Positions 1 to 8,431 of a stretch of DNA of 49,349 bases are shown in pieces; within the stretch, counting starts at the first letter, position 1, and each line of letters begins with the position of its first letter. A program made the position numbers and the translations under genes. The DNA comes from Eubacteriaceae bacterium CHKCI004 (GTDB taxonomy: Bacteria; Bacillota; Clostridia; Lachnospirales; Lachnospiraceae), in the NCBI GenBank assembly GCA_900016875.1, contig FCNR01000031.1, forward strand, positions 1-49,349, in the 5' to 3' direction. The notes below the pieces were generated by a model. The model made no database searches, was not told the origin of the DNA, and saw only the letters and a list, made by a program, of their open reading frames with translations.

Positions 1-119
1 AACTGAAAGACTATGATAAATGGGAAGCCGTATACATCGAGAGGTGTACGTACGGTTTCGGGGCGAGGCTATGGAAACCTATCATGGAGACATGAAAAGG
101 CGCTGTAGTCTTAGCCTAC
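1..119 (+). mobile_element. 3' end of a group II intron (domains V and VI)
   Basis: Positions 24-59 fold as a group II intron domain V. The outer arms are GAA/TTC and CCGT/ACGG, the AGC triad is at 26-28, the inner helix is ACATC/GGTGT, and a GAGA tetraloop (GNRA class) caps it, with a two-base bulge on the 3' side. Domain VI follows, with GGCTA (67-71) pairing TAGCC (112-116). The intron ends in the usual A-pyrimidine at 118-119 (...CCTAC). From base 120 the reading frame of a ParB protein resumes. The intron body, any maturase gene and the 5' exon lie left of the window. Assignment is by fold and exon continuity; the subclass is not determined. Confidence 0.85.
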
Positions 120-677
120 AATCTTCAAAGGGAACGGATCAGTTACAGCGAGAAAGCTTTTGCTTACAAAATGAAGAATGATGCTATGAAAAGGACTGCA
201 GGAAGACCGCGTAGCCAAATCGACCACAATTTAAAAGGAAAGAGAACAGTGGAAATTATCGCAGAAGAAACAGGTGAAAGTCCAAAGCAGGTGCAAAGAT
301 ATATTACTCTTACGAACCTGATTCCAGAGCTTTTACAGCAGTTAGACGATGAACTGATTTCCTTCAATCCGGCAGTTGAACTGGCAGCATTAAAGGAAAA
401 GGAACAAAAACAGCTAATCGAAGCCATGGATTATGCTCAGTCAGTGCCCTCTCTTTCTCAGGCACAGCGAATAAAAAAATTGAGCAAAGATGGAAAGCTG
501 ACTTTAGAAAAGATGCAGGAAATTCTCAGTGAAATAAAAAAAGGAGAAATAACAAGGGTCACATTTACAAATGAACAGCTTCACAGATATTTTCCAAACA
601 ACTATACACCGGAAATGATGAAGCGGGAAATTATCGCAATCTTAAAAATATGGATGGAACAATACTGGGATAAATAA
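120..677 (+). CDS. parB: ParB/Spo0J-family protein, 3' exon downstream of the intron
   Basis: The frame is open from the intron boundary at 120 and reads N-L-Q-R-E, then SEKAFAYKMK, matching the same segment of the second parB copy in this window (DANIQRE...SEKAFAYKMK, about 1,815-1,875). This is the central part of a ParB DNA-binding protein, with a predicted helix-turn-helix around ETGESPKQVQRYI, followed by a complete C-terminal part. The N-terminal nuclease-like ParB domain must lie upstream of the intron. The first ATG is at 171, but translation probably depends on splicing or on upstream sequence. The gene sits 15 bases before parA, so order here is parB-parA-parB. ParB proteins load at centromere-like sites and help segregate DNA; on an integrated element they may act in maintenance of an excised form. 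Family call is firm; functionality depends on intron splicing. Confidence 0.8.
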   Translation, partial: NLQRERISYSEKAFAYKMKNDAMKRTAGRPRSQIDHNLKGKRTVEIIAEETGESPKQVQRYITLTNLIPELLQQLDDELISFNPAVELAALKEKEQKQLIEAMDYAQSVPSLSQAQRIKKLSKDGKLTLEKMQEILSEIKKGEITRVTFTNEQLHRYFPNNYTPEMMKREIIAILKIWMEQYWDK

Positions 678-692
678 GAAATGGAGGAATGA

Positions 693-1481
693 ATGATGTG
701 TAAAGTAATTTCTGTTACAAACCAAAAAGGTGGTGTCGGCAAGACAACGACAACCGTAAATTTAGGGATTGGTCTCGCAAAAGAAGGAAAAAAAGTGCTT
801 TTGATTGATGCAGATCCACAGGGAAGTCTGACTGCCAGTCTTGGATATGTGGAACCGGATGATATTGGAATTACTCTGGCAACCATCATGCTGGCGGTGA
901 TCAATGAGGAAGAAATACAACCGGATGACGGAATCCTTCATCATGAGGAAAATGTGGATCTGTTACCAGCAAACATTGAACTATCAGCTTTGGAAGTGAC
1001 ACTGGGAAATGTAATGAGCAGAGAAATGATCATGAAGGATTATATAGAAATGATGAGAGAACGATACGATTATATTCTGATCGATTGTATGCCCAGCCTG
1101 GGAATGATGACGATCAATGCGCTGGTTGCTTCGGATGCGGTTCTGATTCCGGTACAGGCGGCATATCTGCCAGTGAAAGGTCTGCAGCAGTTGATCAAAA
1201 CAATTTCCATGGTAAAGAAAAGACTGAACCGGAAATTGCAGATCATGGGGATCCTTCTGACCATGGTGGATTTCCGAACAAATTACGCAAAAGATATTTC
1301 AACAATGCTCCACGTTACCTACGGTTCAAAGATCACGATTTTTGAAAATGTAATACCGTTATCGGTAAAGGCGGCAGAAACAAGTGCAGAGGGAATTAGC
1401 ATTTATGCCCACTGTCCTAAGAGCAAAGTGTCCAATGCATATAAGAGTCTTACACAGGAGGTTTTGGAAAATGAAAAATAG
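693..1481 (+). CDS. parA: ParA/Soj-family chromosome/plasmid partition ATPase
   Basis: A 262-residue ParA-type ATPase. The deviant Walker A motif KGGVGKTTT is near residues 12-20, preceded by NQ, as usual for ParA/Soj. The A' motif reads LLIDADPQGS and the Walker B region reads YILIDCMPSLG. These proteins bind ATP, sit on DNA as dimers and position ParB-bound DNA. A GGAGG at 683-687 fits either ATG 693 or ATG 696; the second gives the more usual spacing, so the true product may be one residue shorter. It lies between two parB copies and overlaps the second by 11 bases, pointing to translational coupling. Such genes are common on integrative and conjugative elements of Firmicutes, consistent with the integrase and attachment site further right. 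Confidence 0.93.
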   Translation: MMCKVISVTNQKGGVGKTTTTVNLGIGLAKEGKKVLLIDADPQGSLTASLGYVEPDDIGITLATIMLAVINEEEIQPDDGILHHEENVDLLPANIELSALEVTLGNVMSREMIMKDYIEMMRERYDYILIDCMPSLGMMTINALVASDAVLIPVQAAYLPVKGLQQLIKTISMVKKRLNRKLQIMGILLTMVDFRTNYAKDISTMLHVTYGSKITIFENVIPLSVKAAETSAEGISIYAHCPKSKVSNAYKSLTQEVLENEK

Positions 1482-2061
1482 AAGCGTCGAGAAAATCAAA
1501 TTAACAAGCATCGACGAATTACTGGGTGTTGTAAATGAAGAATCAGCTATGGAGATTGAGATTGATAAAATAAAGCCCTTTGCAGGTCATCCATTTAAAG
1601 TAATTGATGATGAGAAAATGCTGGATCTCATAGAAAGCATCAGTGAATCAGGAGTTTTGACCCCGGTTCTGATCCGTCCGGATCAAAATGATGGATATGA
1701 AATGATCTCCGGCCATCGTCGGATGCATGCGGCACAGAAGGCGGGGTTAATAACAATACCGGCAATTGTCAGAGAAATGACGGATGATGAAGCTGTGATT
1801 GCCATGGTAGATGCCAATATCCAAAGAGAGGAGTTGCTTCCGAGTGAGAAGGCATTCGCTTATAAAATGAAAATGGAAGCAATGAAAAGGCAAGGGGCTC
1901 GAAATGATTTAACTTCTCGCCAAAATGGCACGAAGTATAGAACAGATGTTGCGATAGCTGAGCAAACAGGAGAAAGCGCAAGAAATGTACAGCGTTTAAT
2001 CAGCAAACTTTCATCGTCGTCTGTTCCTGTACACATCTATCACATTGTGATGCCAACATAG
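1471..2061 (+). pseudogene. parB: ParB-family protein truncated at its C-terminal part
   Basis: Starts at ATG 1471 with AGGAGG at 1456-1461, overlapping the end of parA. It carries the N-terminal ParB domain (IKPFAGHPFK, then SGHRRMHAAQKAG near residues 75-88) and the motif DANIQREELLPSEKAFAYK. It enters the helix-turn-helix (AEQTGESARNVQR, about base 1,996) and then diverges into an unrelated serine-rich tail (SKLSSSSVPVH) ending at 2061. A full ParB should continue with the recognition helix and about 100 more residues, as the upstream copy does. The protein is therefore 3'-truncated, most likely by a deletion or insertion near 1,997-2,005. It keeps the ParA-interacting and CTPase-like N-terminal parts but should bind DNA poorly. 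It could be a decoy or regulator of ParA, but decay is the simpler reading. Confidence 0.75.
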
Positions 2062-2593
2062 GTATAAATGGCTGTCCCTTCCATTTGTACCATTGTTGCT
2101 GCGACCACTTTTTCAGTGGAAGCCAAAAGACATCTGTGATGTCGAAAACGAGGGCATGGGGAAACGGAATCCCCATCAAGATGAAAACCCGTAAGTGCAA
2201 CAGTTGCCAAAATGGCACTACTGTTAAACACGGGTGGATCTTGCTCTTCGAAAAAGAACCTCTCAATATATATGGGAATAGAGACCACCTTATACAACAT
2301 GGAAATGGAAAAACCTCGCTATGGTAGAAATATGATTTTGTTGAAATAGTCAAAAATATTGGCTTTGCGGAATTAGAAACGGAGTGGATCAATTTGTTAC
2401 AATGAAAATTCATGTATTAAAAAGTTTACTTATTAGAGCTACTTTGTTGGAGTACCTGTTCTTGGGCATTGCAAAGGTGTTTGCCTATTGTCGTTGGGAG
2501 GATATCTGATATGCTGAAATAGAGGATACTTGAAATAATGCATAGGAAATTTAAAAGTATATTTCTAGAGATAAGAAACAAGGAGGCAGTATA
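2062..2593 (+). other. 532-base stretch without a recognisable gene
   Basis: No convincing coding region. Open frames on both strands (2,085-2,327 plus; 2,000-2,413 minus) are cysteine- or proline-rich, lack good ribosome binding sites and resemble no family I know. A short frame ending at 2405 (from about 2,330: KYDFVEIVKNIGFAELETEW and four more residues) has normal protein composition and may be the tail of a lost gene. The stretch begins where the second parB loses homology, so it may be scar tissue of an old insertion. A ribosome binding site for the next gene (AAGGAGG) lies at 2579-2585. Confidence 0.5.
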
Positions 2594-3514
2594 ATGAAGG
2601 AATTATATATACCATCCTCAGATGGAAAGAATCAGTTGCATGTTGTTATTTGGGAACCCAATATTACAGTAATTGGAATTGTTCAGATTTCTCATGGAAT
2701 GATTGAATACATAAAACGCTATGATGAATTTGCAAGGTACTTAAACCAATATGGTATTCTTGTAATTGGGAATGACCATCTTGGTCATGGAGAAACGGCA
2801 AAAATAGATGACGATTTGGGGTATTTTTGTCCAAGCAACATGAGTGAAACTGTCGTTGCAGATTTATATGAAGTAACCCGTTTTGCAAAGAAAAATTACC
2901 CTAATGTTCCTTACTTCTTGTTTGGACACAGTATGGGGTCATTTATGGCAAGGCGCTATATAATGACATATGGAAATGAGTTGGATGGAGTGATTATTTC
3001 CGGAACAGGCAACCAGTCTGGAAGTGTACTGAAAGCTGGTAAAATAATGGTATCGCTGACTAAATTCTTTAAGGGAGACCGCTATAGATCCAAGATGCTG
3101 AAAAATATGTTTTTCAGCAAATTTAATAATCATATTCCAAACGTCAGGACATCAAATGATTGGCTTACAAAGGATGAAACTATTGTTGATAAATATAACA
3201 CAGATAAGTATTGTACATATTCCTTCACGGTAAATGGATACCGTACTTTATTGGACGTGCTGTCATTCATACAGAATTCAAATAATATTGCAAAAATACC
3301 GAAGAACCTTTCTGTATTTTTGATTGCAGGAGAAGAAGACCCTGTTGGTAATTATGGAAAAGCAGTTAAAAATGTTTATGAAATCTACAAAAAAGCAGGA
3401 ATTAAGGATATTTCGATAAAACTTTATAAAAATGACAGACATGAATTGATCAATGAGACAGACAAAGAAGACGTTTATGACGATATCAGGCATTGGCTGA
3501 TTTGTCATTTGTAA
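2594..3514 (+). CDS. Alpha/beta hydrolase of the serine aminopeptidase S33 / monoacylglycerol lipase type
   Basis: A 306-residue cytosolic hydrolase with no signal peptide. It has the oxyanion region ISHGMIEYIKRYDEFARYL near residue 35, the NDHLGHGET motif near 60, the nucleophile elbow GHSMGS near 112 (catalytic Ser), an acid in AGEEDPVG near 255 and a His in NDRHELINE near 283. Motifs and length fit lysophospholipase or monoacylglycerol lipase proteins, which release fatty acids from lysolipids or monoglycerides. The substrate is not shown by the sequence. The neighbours (TetR, oleate hydratase, DegV) make a lipid ester reasonable, as it could supply free fatty acid to them. Start ATG 2594 is preceded by AAGGAGG. 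The gene ends about 100 bases before the regulator, which has its own promoter. Confidence 0.85.
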   Translation: MKELYIPSSDGKNQLHVVIWEPNITVIGIVQISHGMIEYIKRYDEFARYLNQYGILVIGNDHLGHGETAKIDDDLGYFCPSNMSETVVADLYEVTRFAKKNYPNVPYFLFGHSMGSFMARRYIMTYGNELDGVIISGTGNQSGSVLKAGKIMVSLTKFFKGDRYRSKMLKNMFFSKFNNHIPNVRTSNDWLTKDETIVDKYNTDKYCTYSFTVNGYRTLLDVLSFIQNSNNIAKIPKNLSVFLIAGEEDPVGNYGKAVKNVYEIYKKAGIKDISIKLYKNDRHELINETDKEDVYDDIRHWLICHL

Positions 3515-3534
3515 TTTGATTTATTTTTTGTTCA

Positions 3535-3563
3535 TTGTGGAAAATATGCGAGTTTGGTATAAT
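3535..3563 (+). promoter_or_regulatory. Sigma-A-type promoter with extended -10 before the TetR gene
   Basis: TTGTGG at 3535-3540, 17 bases, then TATAAT at 3558-3563 with TGG directly upstream (an extended -10, TGn). It lies 49 bases before the GTG start of the TetR gene. Confidence 0.6.
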
Positions 3564-3611
3564 ATTTTTCAAACGAATGGAATGATATACAGAATAGGAA
3601 GGGATTGATAA

Positions 3612-4193
3612 GTGTCGGATATTACAAAAAGAGCATTAGAGGCATCTCTTAAAAAGATGTTACTGAAAAAACCGGTTACCAAAATTACAATTAGTGATAT
3701 TACAGAAGACTGCGGTGTCAACCGTGCAACTTTTTATTATCATTTCAAAGATATTTATGACCTCATTGAATGGTCCTGTGAGGAGGATTCCCGCATAGCA
3801 GCAAATGGAAATACTACATATGATACATGGGAACAGGGATTTCTGAATATTTTTCAAGCCGTAGAAGAAAACAAGCCTTTTATACTTAATGTTTACCGTC
3901 ATGTGAGTCAGGAACAGATTATTCAATATCTGTACAGGGTTGTTTATCAATTGATTATTAACGTTGTTGAAGAATGTGCACAAGGCATGAGTGTCAGGGA
4001 GGAGGATAAAAAATTTATTGCCGATTTTTACAAGTATGCTTTTGTAGGTATGATGCTGGACTGGATACGGCAGGACATGAAACCATCACCGGAAAAGATG
4101 ATTTTCAGACTGAGTAATTTAATAGAGGGAGATATCATTCGTATGCTTGAAAAATGCCGGATTGATAAGCCATATGATAATATCAACAAATGA
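3612..4193 (+). CDS. TetR/AcrR-family transcriptional regulator
   Basis: 193 residues. The N-terminal DNA-binding domain is typical: TKRALEASLKKML, then KITISDITEDCGVNRATFYYHFKD near residues 22-46, the TetR helix-turn-helix with its FYYHF signature. The C-terminal ligand domain resembles the TetR_C type found beside dihydroxyacetone- or fatty-acid-related genes. The start is GTG at 3612, with AGGAAGGGA at 3596-3604 in place. It is followed after 153 bases by oleate hydratase, and a second regulator of the same type is encoded at 11,941. Members often repress neighbouring genes and respond to acyl ligands, so control of oleate hydratase by a free fatty acid or hydroxy fatty acid is a fair inference, not shown by the sequence. 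Confidence 0.9.
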   Translation: MSDITKRALEASLKKMLLKKPVTKITISDITEDCGVNRATFYYHFKDIYDLIEWSCEEDSRIAANGNTTYDTWEQGFLNIFQAVEENKPFILNVYRHVSQEQIIQYLYRVVYQLIINVVEECAQGMSVREEDKKFIADFYKYAFVGMMLDWIRQDMKPSPEKMIFRLSNLIEGDIIRMLEKCRIDKPYDNINK

Positions 4194-4219
4194 TGGAGTT
4201 TGTCGAAAAAAACAACAAT

Positions 4220-4256
4220 ATAGCCCTGTCATCGAAGAATTCGATGATGGGGCTAT
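4220..4256. terminator. Strong hairpin after the TetR gene
   Basis: Arms ATAGCCC (4220-4226) plus TCATCGA (4229-4235) pair with TCGATGA (4241-4247) plus GGGCTAT (4250-4256), with a TG/TG mismatch and a 5-base loop. The T-run downstream on the plus strand is poor, so it may be a weak terminator or an operator-like dyad. Confidence 0.5.
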
Positions 4257-4346
4257 TCTGTTGATTGAGAGTAGTTATCATACAATGTATATTGAGGATG
4301 TAATTGAAAAACATATATAACGAATTGAATTTCAGGAGGTATGATT

Positions 4347-6122
4347 ATGTATTATTCAAGTGGAAACTATGAAGCTTTTGCTCATCCGAAGAAACCAGAA
4401 GGAGTAGATCACAAGTCAGCTTATATTATTGGTACAGGGCTGGCAGCACTTTCAGCCGCATGTTACCTTGTCCGTGATGGTCAGATGAAAGGTGAACGTA
4501 TACACATTTTTGAAAAAGATCCGATTCCTGGTGGTGCCTGTGATGGGTTTGAATATCCGGGTGTAGGTTATGTAATGCGTGGCGGACGTGAAATGGATAA
4601 CCATTTTGAAGTTATGTGGGATTTGTTCCATTCTATCCCATCTATTGAAACTGAGGGAGTCAGTGTACTGGATGAGTATTATTGGCTCAATAAAGAAGAT
4701 CCGAATTACTCCCTTTGCCGTGCTACTGTCAACCGGGGACAGGATGCACATACAGATAAGAAATTTGCAGTTTCAGACAAAGCACAGATGGAGATCATGA
4801 GGCTGTTTTTCACGCCGGATGAAGAATTGTATGATAAACGTATTGATGAATATTTTGACGATGAAGTATTTGATTCAAACTTCTGGCTGTACTGGCGGAC
4901 GATGTTTGCGTTTGAAAACTGGCACAGCGCACTGGAAATGAAGCGTTACATTAAGCGGTATATTCACCATATTGGAGGGCTTCCTGATTTCACCGCTCTG
5001 CGCTTTACAAAATATAATCAGTATGAGAGTATGATCCTTCCGATGGTAAAATATCTGGAAAATGCCGGTGTCGTATTCCACTATAATACAAAGGTTGTAA
5101 ATGTTGAGTTTGATGTTACATCCAACAGAAAGCAGGCTACCCGTATTGAAATTGAGGCGGAAGGTGAAACACGTTTCGTAGACCTCACAGAGGATGATCT
5201 TGTGTTCATCACAAATGGTGGATGTGTGGAAAACTCTGCAATGGGATCCCAGAATACGCCGGCTCCATATAATCCGGAAATCAAGCCAGGTGGCGGATGG
5301 GATATGTGGAGACGTATTGCCGCCCAAAGCCCTGACTTTGGAAATCCGGATAAATTCTGTTATGACAGTGAGCTGTGCAACTGGATGAGTGCCACTGTGG
5401 AGACACTTGATCAAAGAATTATTCCATATATCACAAATATCTGTAAACGAGATCCGTTTACTGGTAAAGTGGTCACCGGCGGTATTGTATCTGTAAAAGA
5501 TTCCAGCTGGCTTTTGAGTTGGACGATTAACCGTCAGCCACAGTTCCGTTCCCAGCCAAAAGACCATTGTCTCGTTTGGGTATATGCGCTCTTTAACGAC
5601 AGACCTGGTGACTATGTCAAAAAGCCAATGAGAGATTGTACAGGAAAAGAGATCTGTATGGAATGGCTGTACCATATTGGTGTGCCGGAAAACGAGATCG
5701 AAGAACTGGCTGAGAACAGTGCAAACACAGTTCCGGTCATGATGCCTTATATTGATGCCTTTTTCATGCCTCGTAATGATACGGATCGTCCAAAAGTTGT
5801 GCCTGATGGAGCAGTAAACTTTGCATTTATTGGCCAGTTTGCCGAGACCGCAAGGGATACTATTTTTACAACAGAGTATTCCATGCGTACCGGTATGGAA
5901 GCTGTTTATACCTTGCTTAATGTAGACCGTGGAGTTCCGGAGGTTTGGTGCAGCACATATGATGTGAGGGATCTTTTGAATGCGACTGTCAAATTGCGTG
6001 ATGGAGAACCACTGACTCAGATGAAGCTGGGAATCAAGGAAAAGATTGCTGTTAAAAAGGCTTTAGACTTTATCAAAAACACAGATGTGGAAAAACTGCT
6101 GAAAGAATATCATGTTATTTGA
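4347..6122 (+). CDS. ohyA: Oleate hydratase (FAD-dependent fatty acid double-bond hydratase)
   Basis: 591 residues from ATG 4347. AGGAGGT at 4334-4340 abuts an ATG at 4341 and so points to 4347 as the real start. The family (formerly 67-kDa myosin-cross-reactive antigen) adds water to the cis-9 double bond of oleic or linoleic acid to give 10-hydroxy fatty acids, with FAD needed for structure and activity. Visible features: the dinucleotide-binding segment AYIIGTGLAALSAA near residues 25-38, EKDPIPGGACDG near 56-67, and MRGGREMDNHFEVMWD, where the Glu of RGGREM (E84) matches the catalytic Glu described for the Staphylococcus enzyme. SMRTGMEAVYTLL near the end is also typical. Length is normal. 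In gut bacteria the activity detoxifies unsaturated fatty acids. Its place behind a TetR gene and before lipid-binding and membrane genes fits a fatty-acid stress locus. Confidence 0.96.
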   Translation: MYYSSGNYEAFAHPKKPEGVDHKSAYIIGTGLAALSAACYLVRDGQMKGERIHIFEKDPIPGGACDGFEYPGVGYVMRGGREMDNHFEVMWDLFHSIPSIETEGVSVLDEYYWLNKEDPNYSLCRATVNRGQDAHTDKKFAVSDKAQMEIMRLFFTPDEELYDKRIDEYFDDEVFDSNFWLYWRTMFAFENWHSALEMKRYIKRYIHHIGGLPDFTALRFTKYNQYESMILPMVKYLENAGVVFHYNTKVVNVEFDVTSNRKQATRIEIEAEGETRFVDLTEDDLVFITNGGCVENSAMGSQNTPAPYNPEIKPGGGWDMWRRIAAQSPDFGNPDKFCYDSELCNWMSATVETLDQRIIPYITNICKRDPFTGKVVTGGIVSVKDSSWLLSWTINRQPQFRSQPKDHCLVWVYALFNDRPGDYVKKPMRDCTGKEICMEWLYHIGVPENEIEELAENSANTVPVMMPYIDAFFMPRNDTDRPKVVPDGAVNFAFIGQFAETARDTIFTTEYSMRTGMEAVYTLLNVDRGVPEVWCSTYDVRDLLNATVKLRDGEPLTQMKLGIKEKIAVKKALDFIKNTDVEKLLKEYHVI

Positions 6123-6173
6123 GTTTGAAAAAATTGAAATAATCATATTCTTTTCCATGATAAACAAATAAGC

Positions 6174-6219
6174 AAAAGCTTTCCGTTGTCGACATTTATG
6201 TCGGCAATGGGAAGCTTTT
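6174..6219 (+). terminator. Hairpin downstream of oleate hydratase
   Basis: AAAAGCTTTCC (6174-6184) pairs with GGGAAGCTTTT (6209-6219) with one imperfection. The centre holds TGTCGACA and a near-complementary TGTCGG. The 3' arm ends in TTTT. It is probably a rho-independent terminator, weakly T-rich. Confidence 0.6.
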
Positions 6220-6361
6220 ATTGATCTTGGACTTTGAATGAATCCAGACAAACATGTTAAGATTGCCTAGTTTTTGGATATATAGAAGACGTTTGCCCAT
6301 AGAAGAAGAATGAAATAGTATGTAGAATTTAGGCAAGAAAAAGAGAATGGAGGTGAAAATA

Positions 6362-6946
6362 TTGAAAAAGATTCGTATGGCAAGAGATGGGTATGTTTTG
6401 ATTTCAATTATTTTCTATATAGCTGGAATCGTATGTATGACAATACCATCTATATCCCCACTGGTGCTATGTATCACAGGGGGCATCATATTAGCTGCCT
6501 ATGGAATTGTTAAGATTATTGGATATCTTTCAGATGATTTGTATGATCTGGCTTTCCAATATGATCTGGCCTGTGGAATATTCCTGATAGTGCTAGGAGT
6601 GATAGTGCTTGGATGTAATTTGCGTATCCGTTCATATCTTTCCCCAGGACTAGGATTGTTGATTTTGCTTGACGCTGTATTAAAAGTTCAGACTGCAAAA
6701 GACGCAAAAGTATTTGGACTTGAAATATGGAAATGGATATTGACACTTTCCATCATTGTAGCTGCTTTTGGGATCTTAATTATAATAAAGCCGTTTCAGG
6801 AAAGTCAGATCAGTCATGTCATTATCGGATGCGGTTTTTTTGCAGAAGGTCTCATGAATCATCTCACAGTCAAGGAGACGGTGAAGATTTCAAAACAAAT
6901 CCAAGGACAGGAAAAGAACGAGGAAGATACTGACTGGGAAGAATAA
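6362..6946 (+). CDS. DUF308 / HdeD-family multi-pass membrane protein
   Basis: About 194 residues and almost wholly hydrophobic, with roughly six membrane segments arranged as helix pairs (for example VLISIIFYIAGIVCMTIP and IFLIVLGVIVLGC) and a charged C-terminal tail (QIQGQEKNEEDTDWEE). DUF308 is the HdeD family, linked to acid or membrane stress in enterobacteria and otherwise of unknown biochemistry. ATG 6347 overlaps the ribosome binding site GGAGGTG (6349-6355), so TTG 6362 is the more likely start. This is the first gene of a probable operon running through the radical SAM, metK, DegV and cardiolipin synthase genes. Two further DUF308 proteins occur at 13,075 and 14,425, so the family is clearly a theme of this cargo. 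Confidence 0.82.
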   Translation: MKKIRMARDGYVLISIIFYIAGIVCMTIPSISPLVLCITGGIILAAYGIVKIIGYLSDDLYDLAFQYDLACGIFLIVLGVIVLGCNLRIRSYLSPGLGLLILLDAVLKVQTAKDAKVFGLEIWKWILTLSIIVAAFGILIIIKPFQESQISHVIIGCGFFAEGLMNHLTVKETVKISKQIQGQEKNEEDTDWEE

Positions 6947-7003
6947 AATGTTTAAGTAAAACTTATTATTAACAAATATAAAATTATAGGGAGGAATTCT
7001 ATT

Positions 7004-8359
7004 ATGAACGCATCAAATACTTTAAAGAAACTGGGAATCGAGCAGACATTCAATTATATTTACAAGGATCCGGATAAGCATATGCCGAAGATGATGGACT
7101 GGGCGGACAAATTTGCTGATGGTGAATTTATTTCTCAGAGAAAAATTATTCGGGAAGCAATTACAGATCCGGAACATCCTTATTATAGCTATATCCGCCG
7201 TCTTTTTAAAGAGGTAGATCCCAATGTGACTAAGACACTTGCCGTGAATCTTTTTATTAATGCCAGTCTGATTGGCTGGAAAAAGGAAGAAGAACTGAGA
7301 AAGAAGTATAACTGTAATATTCCATGGGCTATCCTTCTGGATCCCACATCGGCCTGTAATCTGCACTGTACTGGTTGTTGGGCAGCGGAATATGGACACA
7401 AATTAAATCTTACTTATGATGAGATTGATGATATTATCTGCCAGGGAAAAGAATTGGGCGTTTATTTGTACATTTACACTGGTGGGGAGCCGCTGGTCCG
7501 TAAAAAAGACTTGATTCGGATCTGTGAAAAGCATTCGGATTGCGTATTCCTTTGCTTTACAAATTCAACATTGATTGACGAAGAATTTGCGGATGAAATG
7601 CTCCGTGTAGGTAATTTTGTACCAGCCATTTCTCTGGAAGGATTTGAAGAGGCAACTGATGGACGACGTGGAACTGGTGTATATCAGAAAGTACGTAAAG
7701 CCATGGAACTTCTCAGAAGAAAGAAACTGATTTATGGAATCTCTTGCTGCTATACCAGTGCCAATTATGATTCAATTACATCAGAGGAATTCTATGATAC
7801 ATTGATTGAAATGGGCGCCTATTTTGTATGGTATTTCCATTATATGCCGGTAGGAAACGATGCTGTTCCAGAGTTGATGCCTACACCGCAGCAGCGTACC
7901 GGAGTTTATGAGAAAATCCGTCGTTATCGTGCCACAAAGCCATTATTTGCACTGGATTTTCAGAATGATGCAGAATATGTTGGCGGATGTATCGCTGGTG
8001 GTCATCGCTACTTACATATTAATGCTAACGGTGATATCGATCCTTGCGTATTTATCCATTATTCAGATTCTAATATTCGGGAAAAGACGCTTCTGGAAGC
8101 ACTGCAGTCACCGATGATGATGGCTTACCATGATAATCAGCCATTTAATGATAATATGCTTCGTCCGTGTCCTATGCTGGAAAATCCTGACAAGCTTCGT
8201 GCAATGGTTGAAAAATCAGGAGCTCACTCAACAGATCTTCAATCTCCGGAAACAGCAGAACATCTTTGTGCAAAATGTGACCAGTATGCGAAGTATTGGA
8301 AGCCAGTTGCAGATGAACTTTGGAAAGAGAACAGAGAGAAAAAGGGAATCGCAAATTAA
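7004..8359 (+). CDS. Radical SAM protein with C-terminal SPASM-like cysteine cluster, function unknown
   Basis: 451 residues. The radical SAM motif CNLHCTGC (C118, C122, C125) binds the catalytic 4Fe-4S cluster, followed by YTGGEPL near residue 158. A long N-terminal stretch of about 105 residues precedes the barrel. Downstream cysteines (VGGCIAGGHR, IDPCVFIHY, LRPCPML, LCAKCDQYAK) form a SPASM/twitch-like set likely to hold an extra cluster. GGGAGG lies 10 bases before ATG 7004. I do not recognise a characterised orthologue. No peptide-maturation precursor is seen beside it, so a lipid or small-molecule substrate is at least as likely as a peptide. Neighbours are a membrane protein upstream and S-adenosylmethionine synthetase downstream, which would supply its cofactor. 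Confidence 0.88.
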   Translation: MNASNTLKKLGIEQTFNYIYKDPDKHMPKMMDWADKFADGEFISQRKIIREAITDPEHPYYSYIRRLFKEVDPNVTKTLAVNLFINASLIGWKKEEELRKKYNCNIPWAILLDPTSACNLHCTGCWAAEYGHKLNLTYDEIDDIICQGKELGVYLYIYTGGEPLVRKKDLIRICEKHSDCVFLCFTNSTLIDEEFADEMLRVGNFVPAISLEGFEEATDGRRGTGVYQKVRKAMELLRRKKLIYGISCCYTSANYDSITSEEFYDTLIEMGAYFVWYFHYMPVGNDAVPELMPTPQQRTGVYEKIRRYRATKPLFALDFQNDAEYVGGCIAGGHRYLHINANGDIDPCVFIHYSDSNIREKTLLEALQSPMMMAYHDNQPFNDNMLRPCPMLENPDKLRAMVEKSGAHSTDLQSPETAEHLCAKCDQYAKYWKPVADELWKENREKKGIAN

Positions 8360-8431
8360 AGAAACAACTATGAATTTGAATATCGAAGTATTCATTCAGG
8401 TAATCGGAAAAAAGATGAAAGGAAATGAAAA

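Noticed and set aside
1085-1345. Plus-strand 86-codon frame inside parA
   Set aside because: Shifted frame of parA; Gly/Asp-rich and without a start signal.
4875-5675. Minus-strand open frame of 266 codons
   Set aside because: Lies wholly opposite oleate hydratase, has odd composition and no start signals.
8360-8431. SAM riboswitch before metK
   Set aside because: The gap is 72 bases with no typical SAM-riboswitch helices or terminator; metK looks co-transcribed.
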